Source: Bacteroidota bacterium
GTDB taxonomy: Bacteria; Bacteroidota; Bacteroidia; AKYH767-A; 2013-40CM-41-45
Reading direction: 5' to 3'
Length of the DNA stretch: 64,000 bases
NCBI GenBank assembly: GCA_016708785.1
Contig: JADJFC010000011.1
Location: 62,001 to 126,000, forward strand
Positions within the stretch are counted from its first letter, which is position 1, and each line of letters starts with the position of its first letter. The position numbers and the translations under genes are program-made. The notes below the pieces were generated by a model. The model saw only the letters and a list, made by a program, of their open reading frames with translations. It had not been told where the DNA came from and did no database searches. Of this stretch, positions 26,459 to 36,439 are shown one piece after another.

Positions 26459-28948
26459 TTAATTATTTTTTGGCAAGCCCAGAAGATTCACAAAAAGTCT
26501 GTAAGCCCCCGGAATTCCGGCAGGCAATTCTCTGAAGAAAGCAAGACCTGTATAAACAAAATTTCCTTTGCCGTATTTCGCAACGATCAAACTTCCATCA
26601 TTGGCTTTCTCACCGGGATCATTCATCGAAAGGATTTTTTGATATGCCGGATCAAGATCAGACGCAAAATAAATTCCTCTTTCTTGCTTCCATCCTTTAA
26701 AATCATCCTGATTAATTTTATTTGGGAAATTAAGTGCTGATTGAGATGCATCAACAAAGCGAACTTCAGCATTTTCGTCCGTTACACGTTCACGAGAAAT
26801 GTTGAAAGGATAAGGAGAAATTTTTGCGATCAATGGCCCGATCCTATTGTTAGTATTGTACTGCACAATGAAATTCCCGCCTTGCTTTACATATTCCAGC
26901 AATTTTGCATTGTGATTCTGCATCCAGTCATTTGTGTTATAGGCACGTATTCCTGTAACTATTGCATCGAAATTATTCAGATTAGTTTTCGATAACATTT
27001 CATCGGAAAGGATAGTTACATTGTAACCAATCTGCACAAGACATTCAGCAACATCATCACCCGCACCCGGAATATATCCGACATTCAATCCTCCCAACTT
27101 AATATCTGCACTGACAATTTTTGATCTTGCATCCGTGAGCATAAACTGATACGGGATGTGATCATATTCTATTCGTTGAATACTTTGTGAAACTGAATCA
27201 CTTCCAGTTACTACCATAGCAGAAACAAATCCATCTGAATTAGATGCAGGTGGAGTTATTGTCGTTTCAAATATCCGGTTACTATTTCTATTTGTTGATT
27301 CCAGATCAAAGACTGATGGCTCTGCCTTCCATCCTGAGGGAATATTTACGAGGACCTTTCCCTGAACACTATCGGAATTTGCAGTAACTGTCAACTGAAT
27401 TTTTGATGACTTTCCATTTCTGAAAGTAAATGCACGAGCAGAAAAATTAACTGCTACGGGTGGCAATACTTCAAACGGCCTATAAATTTCACTTTTGGTT
27501 GGATCTATACTTTTATAAACAAGAGGACGCATAACTTGTAAATCAATCCCAGCAATATTCACTTTGAAAAGAACTGAAACAGCCGCACTATTCTCCGGCT
27601 GTAGAAGCATCATTGGATCATTTACTGTAAAGAATCCTTCGTCGTGACCACTCTTTAACCAATATGGATTTGAATATGCAATATTCTTATCAAGAGAAAT
27701 GCTTCTCTTGAATGTTCTCATCACGTTTTTATTCAAGGGGATTTCAGCAATAGTATCTGAACTTGAAGTATAAACAATACTCGTAATTTTTACTGAAGCA
27801 TCACTTCTATTAATCGCATAAGTTGAAATATCTGTATTCTTGCCGGGAATGCCGGAAAAATTACTTGCTGCTACTTCAAGCCATAAGCCTGCACAATTGA
27901 CGATAAGATTTTCTGTTTCCTTTAATTTCTGATTTTTCCAATACAATATATTTTCATCATTCACCGGCAAAGCAATAAGTGCGTTTCGAATTGATTTTAA
28001 TGCTTCTATACTATTTGAAGGAGATTCAGAATTAAAATTTGCAATGCAGGAATTTATTTTTTCGATAATGTCATTCCGATTTCCTAAACGATTCCATGTG
28101 TGATCAACATTTTCAAATAGATCTGTCTTTACTGAATCACCCTTTAACTGTTTAAAATATTCAATTTGTTCTCCGCGTGATCTGGCAGAACCAAACCCTT
28201 GGCTTTTATGCATCGAGCGACTTTCTGCTGCTATTTCACCATAACTTTTTCCCAACAGAGTGTTGAATCCACCTACATCGATCTTGATCTGATCAGGAGA
28301 AGTTGTATTGGTAGTTCCGAAGTTGAATGTATTCCAGAAAACACTTTTCACCTGCCATGGTTCAGTGAATTTCAATTGCCATTCAAATCTTGTTGGATCT
28401 GCAGCCGCTGAATATGCTTCAACAGCAAGAAGTGCAGAAGCAGTATGATGACCATGACCACCTTCACCGGTAGTCGGGAAACGACAAATAATTACATCCG
28501 GCCTAAAATTTCTGATGATCCAAACCATGTCAGAAAGAATAGTATCCTTTTTCCAAAACTGAAACGTCTCTTCCGGATTTTTGGAATAACCAAAGTCATT
28601 TGCCCGGGTAAAAAATTGCTCTGCTCCGTCCACTCTTCTTGCCGCTAACAATTCCTGAGTACGAATTAGTCCTAAAAGTTCGGCCTGCTCCTTTCCCACA
28701 AGATTTTGACCGCCATCTCCACGTGTAATTGATAAATAGCCTGTACGCAATTTCTTTTCTTTACTCAAATAAGTAAGTAGTCTGGTGTTCTCATCATCAG
28801 GATGAGCGGCGATATATAGAACAGATCCAACAACATTTAACTTCTTCATTCCCTGAAGGATTTCGGAAGAGCTCATTTGTTGTTGAGACTGAGCGAATAT
28901 ATTAAATGACAAAAATGTTATGATAATAACAAATGGAATGCGTTTCAT
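26459..28948 (-). CDS. Large exported PIG-L (LmbE-type) deacetylase
   Basis: 829 residues. Signal peptide 1-20 (..FNIFAQ). The PIG-L domain (about 40-250) shows zinc ligands in AAHPDDE (His49, Asp52) and GHGHHTAS (His near 165), and a GYLSITRGDGGQNL stretch. PIG-L enzymes remove N-acetyl groups from GlcNAc-type sugars or conjugates. The rest is beta-rich (NEW3/Ig-like, about 330-600), followed by a glutamine-amidotransferase-like fold (about 620-829, GYIPGAGDDVAECLVQIGYNVTIL..GGNFIVQYNTN). First gene of a three-gene operon with the 38-aa membrane protein and the SSS symporter. Confidence 0.88.
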   Translation of the reverse strand: MKRIPFVIIITFLSFNIFAQSQQQMSSSEILQGMKKLNVVGSVLYIAAHPDDENTRLLTYLSKEKKLRTGYLSITRGDGGQNLVGKEQAELLGLIRTQELLAARRVDGAEQFFTRANDFGYSKNPEETFQFWKKDTILSDMVWIIRNFRPDVIICRFPTTGEGGHGHHTASALLAVEAYSAAADPTRFEWQLKFTEPWQVKSVFWNTFNFGTTNTTSPDQIKIDVGGFNTLLGKSYGEIAAESRSMHKSQGFGSARSRGEQIEYFKQLKGDSVKTDLFENVDHTWNRLGNRNDIIEKINSCIANFNSESPSNSIEALKSIRNALIALPVNDENILYWKNQKLKETENLIVNCAGLWLEVAASNFSGIPGKNTDISTYAINRSDASVKITSIVYTSSSDTIAEIPLNKNVMRTFKRSISLDKNIAYSNPYWLKSGHDEGFFTVNDPMMLLQPENSAAVSVLFKVNIAGIDLQVMRPLVYKSIDPTKSEIYRPFEVLPPVAVNFSARAFTFRNGKSSKIQLTVTANSDSVQGKVLVNIPSGWKAEPSVFDLESTNRNSNRIFETTITPPASNSDGFVSAMVVTGSDSVSQSIQRIEYDHIPYQFMLTDARSKIVSADIKLGGLNVGYIPGAGDDVAECLVQIGYNVTILSDEMLSKTNLNNFDAIVTGIRAYNTNDWMQNHNAKLLEYVKQGGNFIVQYNTNNRIGPLIAKISPYPFNISRERVTDENAEVRFVDASQSALNFPNKINQDDFKGWKQERGIYFASDLDPAYQKILSMNDPGEKANDGSLIVAKYGKGNFVYTGLAFFRELPAGIPGAYRLFVNLLGLPKNN

Positions 28949-29069
28949 AAGGTAGCTTTGGATTTCGGTGGGAAAATACGGCTTTTTTTATTAATAGTCA
29001 GCATAGCTACGTAATTGGTTTTATTATCTTGTCCACTGAATTTGCCCTCCATTTTTAACAAATGCTATC

Positions 29070-30670
29070 ATGAAGATATATCATCCAATTGCAATCTACT
29101 TTTTCTTTACAATTATAACAGGAATTCTAATTCCGAATCTTGCCAGTTCGCAGATCAACCGATCATGGGACTATTCCTTTAACCCACCTAATAACTATGA
29201 AGCCTCCGGCAATTGTATAACAGTATTGCCTTCCGGAAAAACAATCACAGGGGGAATTTACAAAAGTAGTACCGGGACCAATAGAAACACTTTACTCTTA
29301 ATCGATAAATCAGGAAATTTTCTGGATGTCGACACTTCTAACCCTGGCTTCGGATACCGCAAAGTAATTTATGATGGCAATGGGAATATCTTCGCTGCTG
29401 CAACTCTAAATAATGATTCCCTGCCAATCAATAAAATTGTTGTTGCACGTTTTGATACCACTTTTTCTAATAGACAATTTTTTGTTCCGGATAGTATTAC
29501 TACTTTTCCCGGTTACGATGTTTTGGATATGACCCTCTTGAGCAACTCAACTATTGTTGTCGCTTCTCATTGGGATGCGTTTCCTATCGTAAGCTTATCA
29601 TTATTGTGTATGGATTTTGCAGGGAATGTTTTATGGGAAAGAATAGATTCCTCTTTTGAATTTTCATATGATGTAAAATTGCTCCCCGACTCATCAGGTG
29701 GACTTTTTGTAGCAGGATCGGGGCGCGATACTTCAACATCAACGAATTTCATATTTGCATTTCATTACTCCTCATCCGGAGTGCGTGATTGGTCAGTCAC
29801 TCACTATTCTCCTCAGCCATTTGCTGACATGAATGATATTGTAATGGACATCAATAAGAATATTTACATCTCAGGAATTATAATGGACAGCGTAGGACAG
29901 GAAGGTATTCTTATGAAATTGGATACAATTGGAAATGTACTTTGGAATAAATCCATCCTCCCACTTCCCTATTCAAGACTTACGACAGATAATCATGGAA
30001 ACATTTATGGAGCAGTTGTCCCGCAAAATGGACTTGATGTTCTGACAATAGAAAAACTTGATTCTTCAGGAACTTTCATTAACAGCACAAGCTTTCAATC
30101 AGCGACTTACTTCACTTCTGATCTTGGAGATTTCCGTATGCTTGAAAATGGAATCATTGCAGCTACAGGAGGACTTTATGTTCTGTCATTCCCAAAAACC
30201 GATCTTTATATTGCGACCTTCGATACCTCTTTAAGTTTGTTGGGGTACGATATTTATAACTCTCAAAACCTTTTAGGTGAAAAAGGAAATGCTATATCCG
30301 AGGTGTCCAATTCGAATGTTTACGTTTGCGGGAGATTTAATTTTGAAAATCAGTTTGAGACTTCGAATATTGGCGTTGCCAAGTATGATCTTTCAGGAAT
30401 AATCAATGGAGTAAAAACGAAAACTACTTACATGCTTCAATTTTCCCAAATCCATCCACAGGAAAATTCACGATTAAATTTCCGTCGTATCTGGATAACA
30501 ACGTCAGCATTCAAATATTAAATAGTACTGGTGAGATAGTATTCAAAAATGACTTATCAATAACTTCAGGACAAATAGAATTTAATTTAAACCTTAAACC
30601 CGGATTTTATATTTTGATTGCTGATATGGAAAGTAGAAGAAACATCACAAAGGTTTTTATTAGCTATTAA
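29070..30670 (+). CDS. Secreted beta-propeller-like protein with T9SS sorting domain (frame-shifted near the end)
   Basis: Signal peptide (1-27) followed by repeated beta-strand units of a propeller type (GKTITGGIYKSS, GNIFAAATLNND, GGLFVAGSGRDT, NIYISGIIMD, NVYVCGRFNFE). The uninterrupted frame stops at 30521 after ..TYMLQFSQIHPQ. Adding one T to the run at 30441-30444 gives FFPNPSTGKFTIKFPSYLDNNVSIQILN..LKPGFYILIADMES..KVFISY, a standard type A T9SS sorting domain ending at TAA 30670. The repaired length is about 533 residues. As written, the product would lack its export/anchor signal. Confidence 0.85.
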
Positions 30671-30784
30671 TGCAAATCTCGGCTCACATTTTCCTTCATA
30701 TATTAAAGAATCTCCATTCAAACACACAATTGAATTTTAAATTGATTCCAGATTCAGTTATCTTTACACTTCAATTAATTTTGA

Positions 30785-31897
30785 ATGGAACCAATAAAGA
30801 CAGAAGCGTTTGACCTTGCATTGAAATTTATTAATGAAACAAACGTAAATATATTTCTCACCGGAAAAGCCGGAACCGGGAAGACTACATTTTTAAAGTA
30901 CCTTAAGGAGAATCCAATTAAGAACATGGCAATCGCTGCGCCTACGGGCGTTGCAGCCATTAATGCCGGCGGCATCACTTTGCATTCAATGTTTCATTTA
31001 CCGTTTGGACCGTTTATTCCTGTTCACAGTGGAGCTACTTTTGGATTTGACAAAAAAACTCTGCTTTCAAGATTGAGATATAATTCAGACAAGATAAATT
31101 TCATTAATACTCTTGAATTACTTGTGATCGACGAAGCCATCATGGTGGCAGCATATACTGTTGATGCAATTGATACGATTCTCCGATCTGTCAGACATAA
31201 ACAAATTCCATTTGGTGGTGTGCAGGTTCTTTTCATTGGCGACTTGTATCAATTACAACCGGTTGTCAAAGATGATGAAAGGCTAGCACTAAAACCGCAT
31301 TATTCCTCCAACTTTTTCTTTGATAGTCATGTGCTGAGAGATAACATTCCTATCATGGTAGAATTGAAAACAATTTTTCGTCAGAAGGATGAAAAATTCA
31401 TTGATATTTTGAATGGCCTACGTGAAAACAAACTCACCAAAGAGCATCTAGCTATTCTAAACTCGCGATTGAACCGGGATTTTATTTCCCGCGATGGTGA
31501 TGGGTATATTACTCTGACAACACACAATGTCAATGCAAATAGATTAAACGAACTAAAACTAAATCGATTAAAAACACCTCAGCTAAAATTTCAAGCGGAA
31601 ATTGACGGTATTTTCCCGGAACATATTTTGCCTGCAGAAAAAGAACTGATCTTAAAAAGAGATGCTCAGGTTATGTTCATCAAGAATGATTCCGAAGGCA
31701 AGAAATTCTTTAACGGCAAAATTGGAATTATCACCGATATTTCTGAAGATGAAATTATTGTCACCTGCGATGGAGTTGATATTTCTGTTGGGAAACACGT
31801 CTGGGAAAATCTGACTTATTCAGTTGATGAGAAAACGAAAGACATCAAAGAAAATGTAGCCGGCACTTTTACTCAATACCCTTTGCGATTGGCATAG
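30785..31897 (+). CDS. Pif1/RecD-like superfamily 1 helicase, N-terminal part
   Basis: 370 residues with Walker A GKAGTGKT (27-34), a second motif PTGVAAINAGGITLHS, Walker B LLVIDEA, motif III GDLYQLQPV, and FRQ in motif IV. These are the signatures of Pif1-type 5'-3' DNA helicases. The frame ends at TAG 31895-31897 in ..YPLRLA*AITIHKSQG... . The frame does not change there: the following codons continue the helicase motif (A-W-A-I-T-[IV]-H-K-[SA]-Q-G-x-T), so TAG stands in place of the expected TGG. Reconstructed, the gene runs 30785-33266 (about 825 residues). Confidence 0.88.
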   Translation: MEPIKTEAFDLALKFINETNVNIFLTGKAGTGKTTFLKYLKENPIKNMAIAAPTGVAAINAGGITLHSMFHLPFGPFIPVHSGATFGFDKKTLLSRLRYNSDKINFINTLELLVIDEAIMVAAYTVDAIDTILRSVRHKQIPFGGVQVLFIGDLYQLQPVVKDDERLALKPHYSSNFFFDSHVLRDNIPIMVELKTIFRQKDEKFIDILNGLRENKLTKEHLAILNSRLNRDFISRDGDGYITLTTHNVNANRLNELKLNRLKTPQLKFQAEIDGIFPEHILPAEKELILKRDAQVMFIKNDSEGKKFFNGKIGIITDISEDEIIVTCDGVDISVGKHVWENLTYSVDEKTKDIKENVAGTFTQYPLRLA

Positions 31898-32608
31898 GCA
31901 ATTACAATTCACAAAAGCCAGGGACTGACATTCGACAAAGTTGTGATCGATGCTGAAAATGCATTTGCAAACGGACAAGTGTATGTAGCTTTAAGCCGCG
32001 CTACTTCTCTCGAAGGGCTAATTCTCACAAGTCCTTTAAATGACCGCTTTCTTGGTCCACATGCCGACCTGAAACACTGGCAAGAAACAAAACACAATGA
32101 GAAATCACTTCCTGAACTTTTTGAAAAAGCACGACAAGAATATTTGAAGCAAATGCTGTTCAATGTATTTTCATATGAACAATATTTGTTTTACTTCAAT
32201 AAACTGAACAAAGAAATTGCCGAATTTATTACTGAAGATGCTGATCGTTTATGGCTTTCTGAGTTTTCAATCAAGCACCAGAGCCTTCTTGCTACGTCTA
32301 TCAAATTTAAGCAGCAACTACATGAGGTATGGAATTCCAATCCCGACTATTTATCGAATGAAAAACTCATTTTACGTGTAAATGAAGCTGCAAAATACTT
32401 TTCAGAGCAACTTCAAGAATGGCAAAGCATTTTTGCAAGTCATCAATTGAAGATCACAAATAAAAAGTCAGCCAGATACATTGACAAGGTCTTTGAAGAG
32501 ATCAATGAGCAAATATTATTCAGTAAAACAAAAACAGACTTATGCATCTCAGATTTTCAACTGAACGAACTTGCAACATGGAAAAGAGCACTTCCTGCAA
32601 AAGATTGA
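31898..32608 (+). CDS. Pif1-like helicase, middle part (after in-frame TAG)
   Basis: Same frame as the N-terminal part. It begins with AITIHKSQGLTFDKVVIDAENAFANGQVYVALSRATSLEGL, helicase motifs V and VI (the VYVALSRA arginine motif), so the ATPase cannot work without it. A helical region follows. The frame closes at 32608 because of one extra A in the run at 32582-32585; removing it gives ..ATWKEHFLQKIEKIKTTY.. in the next frame. The first ATG/GTG-type start inside this part is at 31943, which is unlikely to be used. Confidence 0.8.
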   Translation, partial: AITIHKSQGLTFDKVVIDAENAFANGQVYVALSRATSLEGLILTSPLNDRFLGPHADLKHWQETKHNEKSLPELFEKARQEYLKQMLFNVFSYEQYLFYFNKLNKEIAEFITEDADRLWLSEFSIKHQSLLATSIKFKQQLHEVWNSNPDYLSNEKLILRVNEAAKYFSEQLQEWQSIFASHQLKITNKKSARYIDKVFEEINEQILFSKTKTDLCISDFQLNELATWKRALPAKD

Positions 32609-33266
32609 AAAGATCAAAACCACATATTTATCATCAGCTGAAGAAGAATACGAAGAAAATAAATTGGGTCTCTTTAAATTACTTGTTTCATATAGAGATG
32701 AAATCGCTGAGGAGGTGGATCTTCCACCCTATACGATATTCAGCAACTTTGCAATCAGGAATTGTTGTACACTATTGCCCGGAGATGAGGCATCTTTATC
32801 GGCTGTTGGAGGATTCGGAAAATCAAAAGCGGCTGAATATGGGGAAGCTGTTTTGAAAATAATTCGCAACTATTGTGAGGAACATAGCATTGAATTGAAC
32901 TTTGTAAAGGAAAAGAAAAAGCCAAAACCAAAATCCATTTTCAAAAAATCAGACACTTTATCGGCAACAGTAAATGAAACGATTGCTCTTGTAAAATCAG
33001 GGAATAGTATCAATGATGTTTGTAAAATAAGAAAACTCGCACAGTCAACCATTGAAGGTCATCTGGCTTTGGCAGTACAAAATAATCTGATCCAGATTGA
33101 AACTCTTATGGAGATCGATGAAATAGAAAAGATACGATCTTATTTTTCTGCCTCATCTACTGATCTAACTATTGCGAGAAAAAATTGCGATAACAAATTT
33201 TCGTTTGGGAAATTGAAATTGGTGCAAGCATGGATAATTTCGAGAAAGAATGAAGTATTGAGGTGA
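32571..33266 (+). CDS. Pif1-like helicase, C-terminal part with HRDC and HTH domains
   Basis: After the frame break, this part contains an HRDC domain (LPPYTIFSNFAIRNCCTLLPGDEASLSAVGGFGKSKAAEYGEAVLKIIRNYCEEH), a lysine/proline linker (EKKKPKPKSIFKK) and a helix-turn-helix of the type found at the end of Bacteroidota helicases (INDVCKIRKLAQSTIEGHLALAVQNNLI). HRDC domains aid nucleic-acid binding. The apparent TTG start at 32571 overlaps the preceding frame and is an artefact of the break. Confidence 0.8.
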   Translation: MQHGKEHFLQKIEKIKTTYLSSAEEEYEENKLGLFKLLVSYRDEIAEEVDLPPYTIFSNFAIRNCCTLLPGDEASLSAVGGFGKSKAAEYGEAVLKIIRNYCEEHSIELNFVKEKKKPKPKSIFKKSDTLSATVNETIALVKSGNSINDVCKIRKLAQSTIEGHLALAVQNNLIQIETLMEIDEIEKIRSYFSASSTDLTIARKNCDNKFSFGKLKLVQAWIISRKNEVLR

Positions 33267-33338
33267 GGAATATTCCTTTTTCAAATTTTTTTATGATCTG
33301 AACCTAGCCAAATAATTAACCTTCTTTTCTCAGTTCCG

Positions 33339-33488
33339 GCTCACACTATTCCACTTTCAAGCTCAATTTTGAGACAATTGAGCCACAAATTGAGTAATTT
33401 TGAGCTTTAAATTCATTTGTAGCTCATATTTTTGGAATTCAGGCTCATTATTGTTTATATTTGAGCCACAAATAGTGCAAATCTGAGC
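33339..33488 (+). promoter_or_regulatory. Phased array of eight TGAGC sites upstream of the Fic gene
   Basis: The core TGAGC occurs four times forward (33379, 33401, 33462, 33484) and four times in reverse as GCTCA (33339, 33361, 33422, 33443). The order is reverse-reverse-forward-forward, repeated twice with an 82-83 bp period. Neighbouring cores are 18-22 bases apart, about two helical turns. Weaker TTGAGA/TTGAGT variants lie at 33369 and 33390. The array ends 14 bases before the Fic start codon, so it most likely is the operator region of that gene, perhaps bound by the N-terminal winged helix of the Fic protein itself. Confidence 0.7.
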
Positions 33489-33502
33489 TTAAAATAATTA
33501 CG

Positions 33503-34519
33503 ATGTCAAAATCCCATGAGCATAGAAGAGAAATAATCCTGAGTTTCATTAGAGAAAATCCCAACTGTTCATCCAAAGAGATTCATGAAGGTATATCTGA
33601 AACCTTAGGATATGCAACAGTAAAAAGAATGCTGCAGAATCTTCTTTTAGAAAATTTGATTGTTGTTTCCGGAAATGGCAAAGGAACAAAATACAATATC
33701 AGCACGAGTTACGATCTGCTACATCCAATTTCCGTTGAAAATTATTTTCAAAAAGAAATTGATGAAAGAAAAATCAAAAACAGTTTTAATTTTTCTCTAA
33801 TTCGGGACACTTTATCAAGCGTTCCAATATTCTCTGAACCGGAAATAAATCATCTAACAAAATTACAAAATCATTTTAAACAAAGATCTTCTCTACTTTC
33901 CGGAAACGAATACCATAACGCACTTGAACGATTAGCAATAGATCTAAGCTGGAAGTCTTCTCAAATTGAAGGCAATACCTACTCTTTGCTGGAGACTGAA
34001 AGACTGTTAAAGGAAAAAGAAACTGCATCAGGCAAAACTAAAGATGAAGCATCCATGCTTCTCAATCATAAAGAAGCGTTAGATTTTATTATTGCTAATC
34101 CAACTTTTGTGTCTCCTTTAACTGTTTCAACAATTGAAAGTATACACAGCATACTAATAAAGGAATTGAATGTTGACAGAAACATAAGAAAACACACTGT
34201 AGGAATTTCAGGAACTAACTACAAGCCACTTGACAATGAATTTCAAATTAGGGAAGCGTTGGATCAAATGTGCATTTTAATAAATAAAACCGAAAATGTT
34301 TTTGAAAAAGGTCTATTAACCTTAGTATTAGTATCCTATATACAACCCTTTTCTGATGGGAACAAAAGAACTGCACGTATTGTAAGCAATGCAATTTTAA
34401 TAAACAACAACTATTGCCCATTATCATTTAGAACTGTTAATAGTATTGATTACAAAAAAGCAATGCTGATATTTTATGAGCAAAACAACGTTAGCCCTAT
34501 GAAAGAGATTTTTCATTAA
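33503..34519 (+). CDS. Fic-family protein with N-terminal winged helix and altered active-site motif
   Basis: 338 residues. An N-terminal winged helix-turn-helix (about 1-70, ILSFIRENPNCSSKEIHEGISETLGYATVKRMLQNLL) precedes the Fic domain. The inhibitory motif [S/T]xxxE[G/N] is present at Ser152-Glu156-Gly157 (SSQIEGN). The Fic core motif, normally HPFxxGNGR, reads QPFSDGNKRTAR, with Gln281 (codon CAA) in place of the catalytic His and Lys in place of the second Gly. Fic proteins usually transfer AMP to a hydroxyl side chain. Without the His this one is probably inactive in that reaction or does something different. The first ~70 residues could make it autoregulatory through the TGAGC array upstream. 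Confidence 0.85.
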   Translation: MSKSHEHRREIILSFIRENPNCSSKEIHEGISETLGYATVKRMLQNLLLENLIVVSGNGKGTKYNISTSYDLLHPISVENYFQKEIDERKIKNSFNFSLIRDTLSSVPIFSEPEINHLTKLQNHFKQRSSLLSGNEYHNALERLAIDLSWKSSQIEGNTYSLLETERLLKEKETASGKTKDEASMLLNHKEALDFIIANPTFVSPLTVSTIESIHSILIKELNVDRNIRKHTVGISGTNYKPLDNEFQIREALDQMCILINKTENVFEKGLLTLVLVSYIQPFSDGNKRTARIVSNAILINNNYCPLSFRTVNSIDYKKAMLIFYEQNNVSPMKEIFH

Positions 34520-34561
34520 TCAGTTTGAGTTTGCTGTTAATACTTATTTTTAGAACTTCAA

Positions 34562-36433
34562 TTACGATGACCGATACGCAATAGGATGCGTTTGCTTTTT
34601 ATGTGGCCCCAAAAACAATCTTGCATAGATTCGTAACACTGCCAATTCTAACACAAGGAAGTTGATGGTTGTCATGGTGATCAGCAAGTACTCCTCCTTA
34701 TCGATGTGAGTGAACATTAGGTCAATTCCAATAAAGGAAGGTGTAAAAGGTAAACTTACGAAGGCAAAACAGGCAAGTAAAAACACGAATGCAAGTTTAG
34801 GATGATGGTAAATGTGCCCGTAGAAATCATCCAATGAAACATGGCGTTCAGCGATCAACAATTTACGCAAAGCATAGGAACCAACTATCGCAGCAATGAT
34901 CAACCCGCTTGCATAGAGAGCAATTTCACCATATTCATATGTGTCATTCAGCAAAGCAATAGCCAAAACGCAATAGAATTGACTAAGAATTATTATTCCC
35001 CATGCCCTTATCGCATTTTTTCTCTCAACAAATGCTATTAAAATTAAAAGCATGCTAATTAACGAGAACAACAAATGCAATGTCTCGTCAAGTTGTGGCG
35101 GCAATGTTTCATAAAAGGAAAAAATAACTAACCCTGCTATATAAACGATGCTTAAAACGATCAAGGCAGCATTACTTGACATGAAATAAAACATCTTTCC
35201 GACACGTTTAAATGGATTCCACAACGCTTTCTTCAATAAAGCATCCATGTTCCACTCTTTTATCCCGAGCAAATAAAATGTATTTCTTAGTTTACCGGCA
35301 AAGGTTCGTTTTGTATCATATTTCTTTGGCGAATAATTGAAGACTTGATCATGGATCAAATAGCCAAGTACAGACGGAGACACCAATAATTGATATGTTC
35401 TCAAGAATGCATTACCTGCGAAATGCACTAAAACCAAATTGTGCCAACCAAGCGCAACTTCAATGAACATCAATCCAATTTGCGCTATGGAAGCATAGGC
35501 AATTTGTGTCTTAACTGTCGCCTGAACATTTGCTATAAGTGAGGCTATAATAGTTGTTGCTGCTCCAATTACAATGATTCCAACTTTCATCACTTCTACT
35601 GATTCCCAATACGAATGTGTTCTTAATAGTAAAAACACTCCCAGATGCACAGAAAGGGAACCATAAAATACGGCACTCGAAGTGGTCGGACCTTCCATGG
35701 CTCTTGGCAACCATGAAGAAAATGGAAATTGCGCTGATTTGATGGTAGCAGAAATTACTAGCATTGTTATAGTAAACAATGCAAATCCATAATGCTCATT
35801 AATATGAGAGTTTACTAGACCTACGTCTTCCAGCTGTAAAAAAGTAATATTTTCATGCCATAAATGATGACTCATCCATAATGACAGCAACAGACAAATG
35901 TCTCCAAGTCTGTAAAGGGAAATCGTCTTTAAGGCATTCTTAACAGGCAAATATCTATCTCTGTAAAATGCAATCAATAAAAAGGATGTGATACCTAAAA
36001 ATTCCCAGCCAATAAATAATGTTTCAAAGTTACCGGCGAAAACCGCAACGTTATATCCAAAAAAGAACAACAAGACAGTATTGAAGAATCTTTTGTAGCC
36101 CTCATCTCTATGCAAATAGTATTTACTAAAGATCAAAACCAGAAAAGTGATCAATGCTCCAACAAAAGCAAACATTGCTGTTGACTTGTCGAAATAAAAA
36201 TCAAGAAATATTTCTATGGTATCTTCCTTATAAAAAACAAAGTGTTTCAAATTTAAAATAGATGCTCCATGCAATAACCAACTTACAATGAAAACAGAAA
36301 GTCCGGCTAATTGCAATCCAACGATTGTATAAGCAACACCTGAAATCAATTTCTCTTGCCTGTTAGCAAATAGTAAACTAAGGACGAATCCTAAAAGGGG
36401 TATAAATACAAAGAGTTGAAGTAATTGTTCCAT
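34562..36433 (-). CDS. dabB: DabB-like proton-conducting membrane subunit (NuoL family)
   Basis: 623 residues with about 15-16 membrane helices and the proton-translocating core of NuoL/MrpA relatives (GNFETLFIGWEFLGITSFLLIAFYRDR, TIKSAQFPFSSWLPRAMEGPTTSSAVFYGS, QIAYASIAQIGLMFIEVALG). Glu, Lys and His residues in those helices are the ones used for proton movement in the family. The gene lies six bases downstream of the DabA gene, the pairing that defines DAB inorganic-carbon pumps, in which DabB supplies the ion gradient coupling for DabA. The start overlaps a weak alternative; MEQLL at 36433 fits the family. Confidence 0.85.
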   Translation of the reverse strand: MEQLLQLFVFIPLLGFVLSLLFANRQEKLISGVAYTIVGLQLAGLSVFIVSWLLHGASILNLKHFVFYKEDTIEIFLDFYFDKSTAMFAFVGALITFLVLIFSKYYLHRDEGYKRFFNTVLLFFFGYNVAVFAGNFETLFIGWEFLGITSFLLIAFYRDRYLPVKNALKTISLYRLGDICLLLSLWMSHHLWHENITFLQLEDVGLVNSHINEHYGFALFTITMLVISATIKSAQFPFSSWLPRAMEGPTTSSAVFYGSLSVHLGVFLLLRTHSYWESVEVMKVGIIVIGAATTIIASLIANVQATVKTQIAYASIAQIGLMFIEVALGWHNLVLVHFAGNAFLRTYQLLVSPSVLGYLIHDQVFNYSPKKYDTKRTFAGKLRNTFYLLGIKEWNMDALLKKALWNPFKRVGKMFYFMSSNAALIVLSIVYIAGLVIFSFYETLPPQLDETLHLLFSLISMLLILIAFVERKNAIRAWGIIILSQFYCVLAIALLNDTYEYGEIALYASGLIIAAIVGSYALRKLLIAERHVSLDDFYGHIYHHPKLAFVFLLACFAFVSLPFTPSFIGIDLMFTHIDKEEYLLITMTTINFLVLELAVLRIYARLFLGPHKKQTHPIAYRSS

Positions 36434-36439
36434 TGGTGC

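Noticed and set aside
31895..31897. Stop-codon reassignment (TAG read as Trp or Gln)
   Set aside because: TAG closes another reconstructed gene (14982-14984) normally and other genes use TAA/TGA; a single substitution explains it better.
33339..33488. CRISPR or iteron origin
   Set aside because: Core is only 5 bp in alternating orientation and directly upstream of a gene; no rep gene or DnaA box cluster seen.
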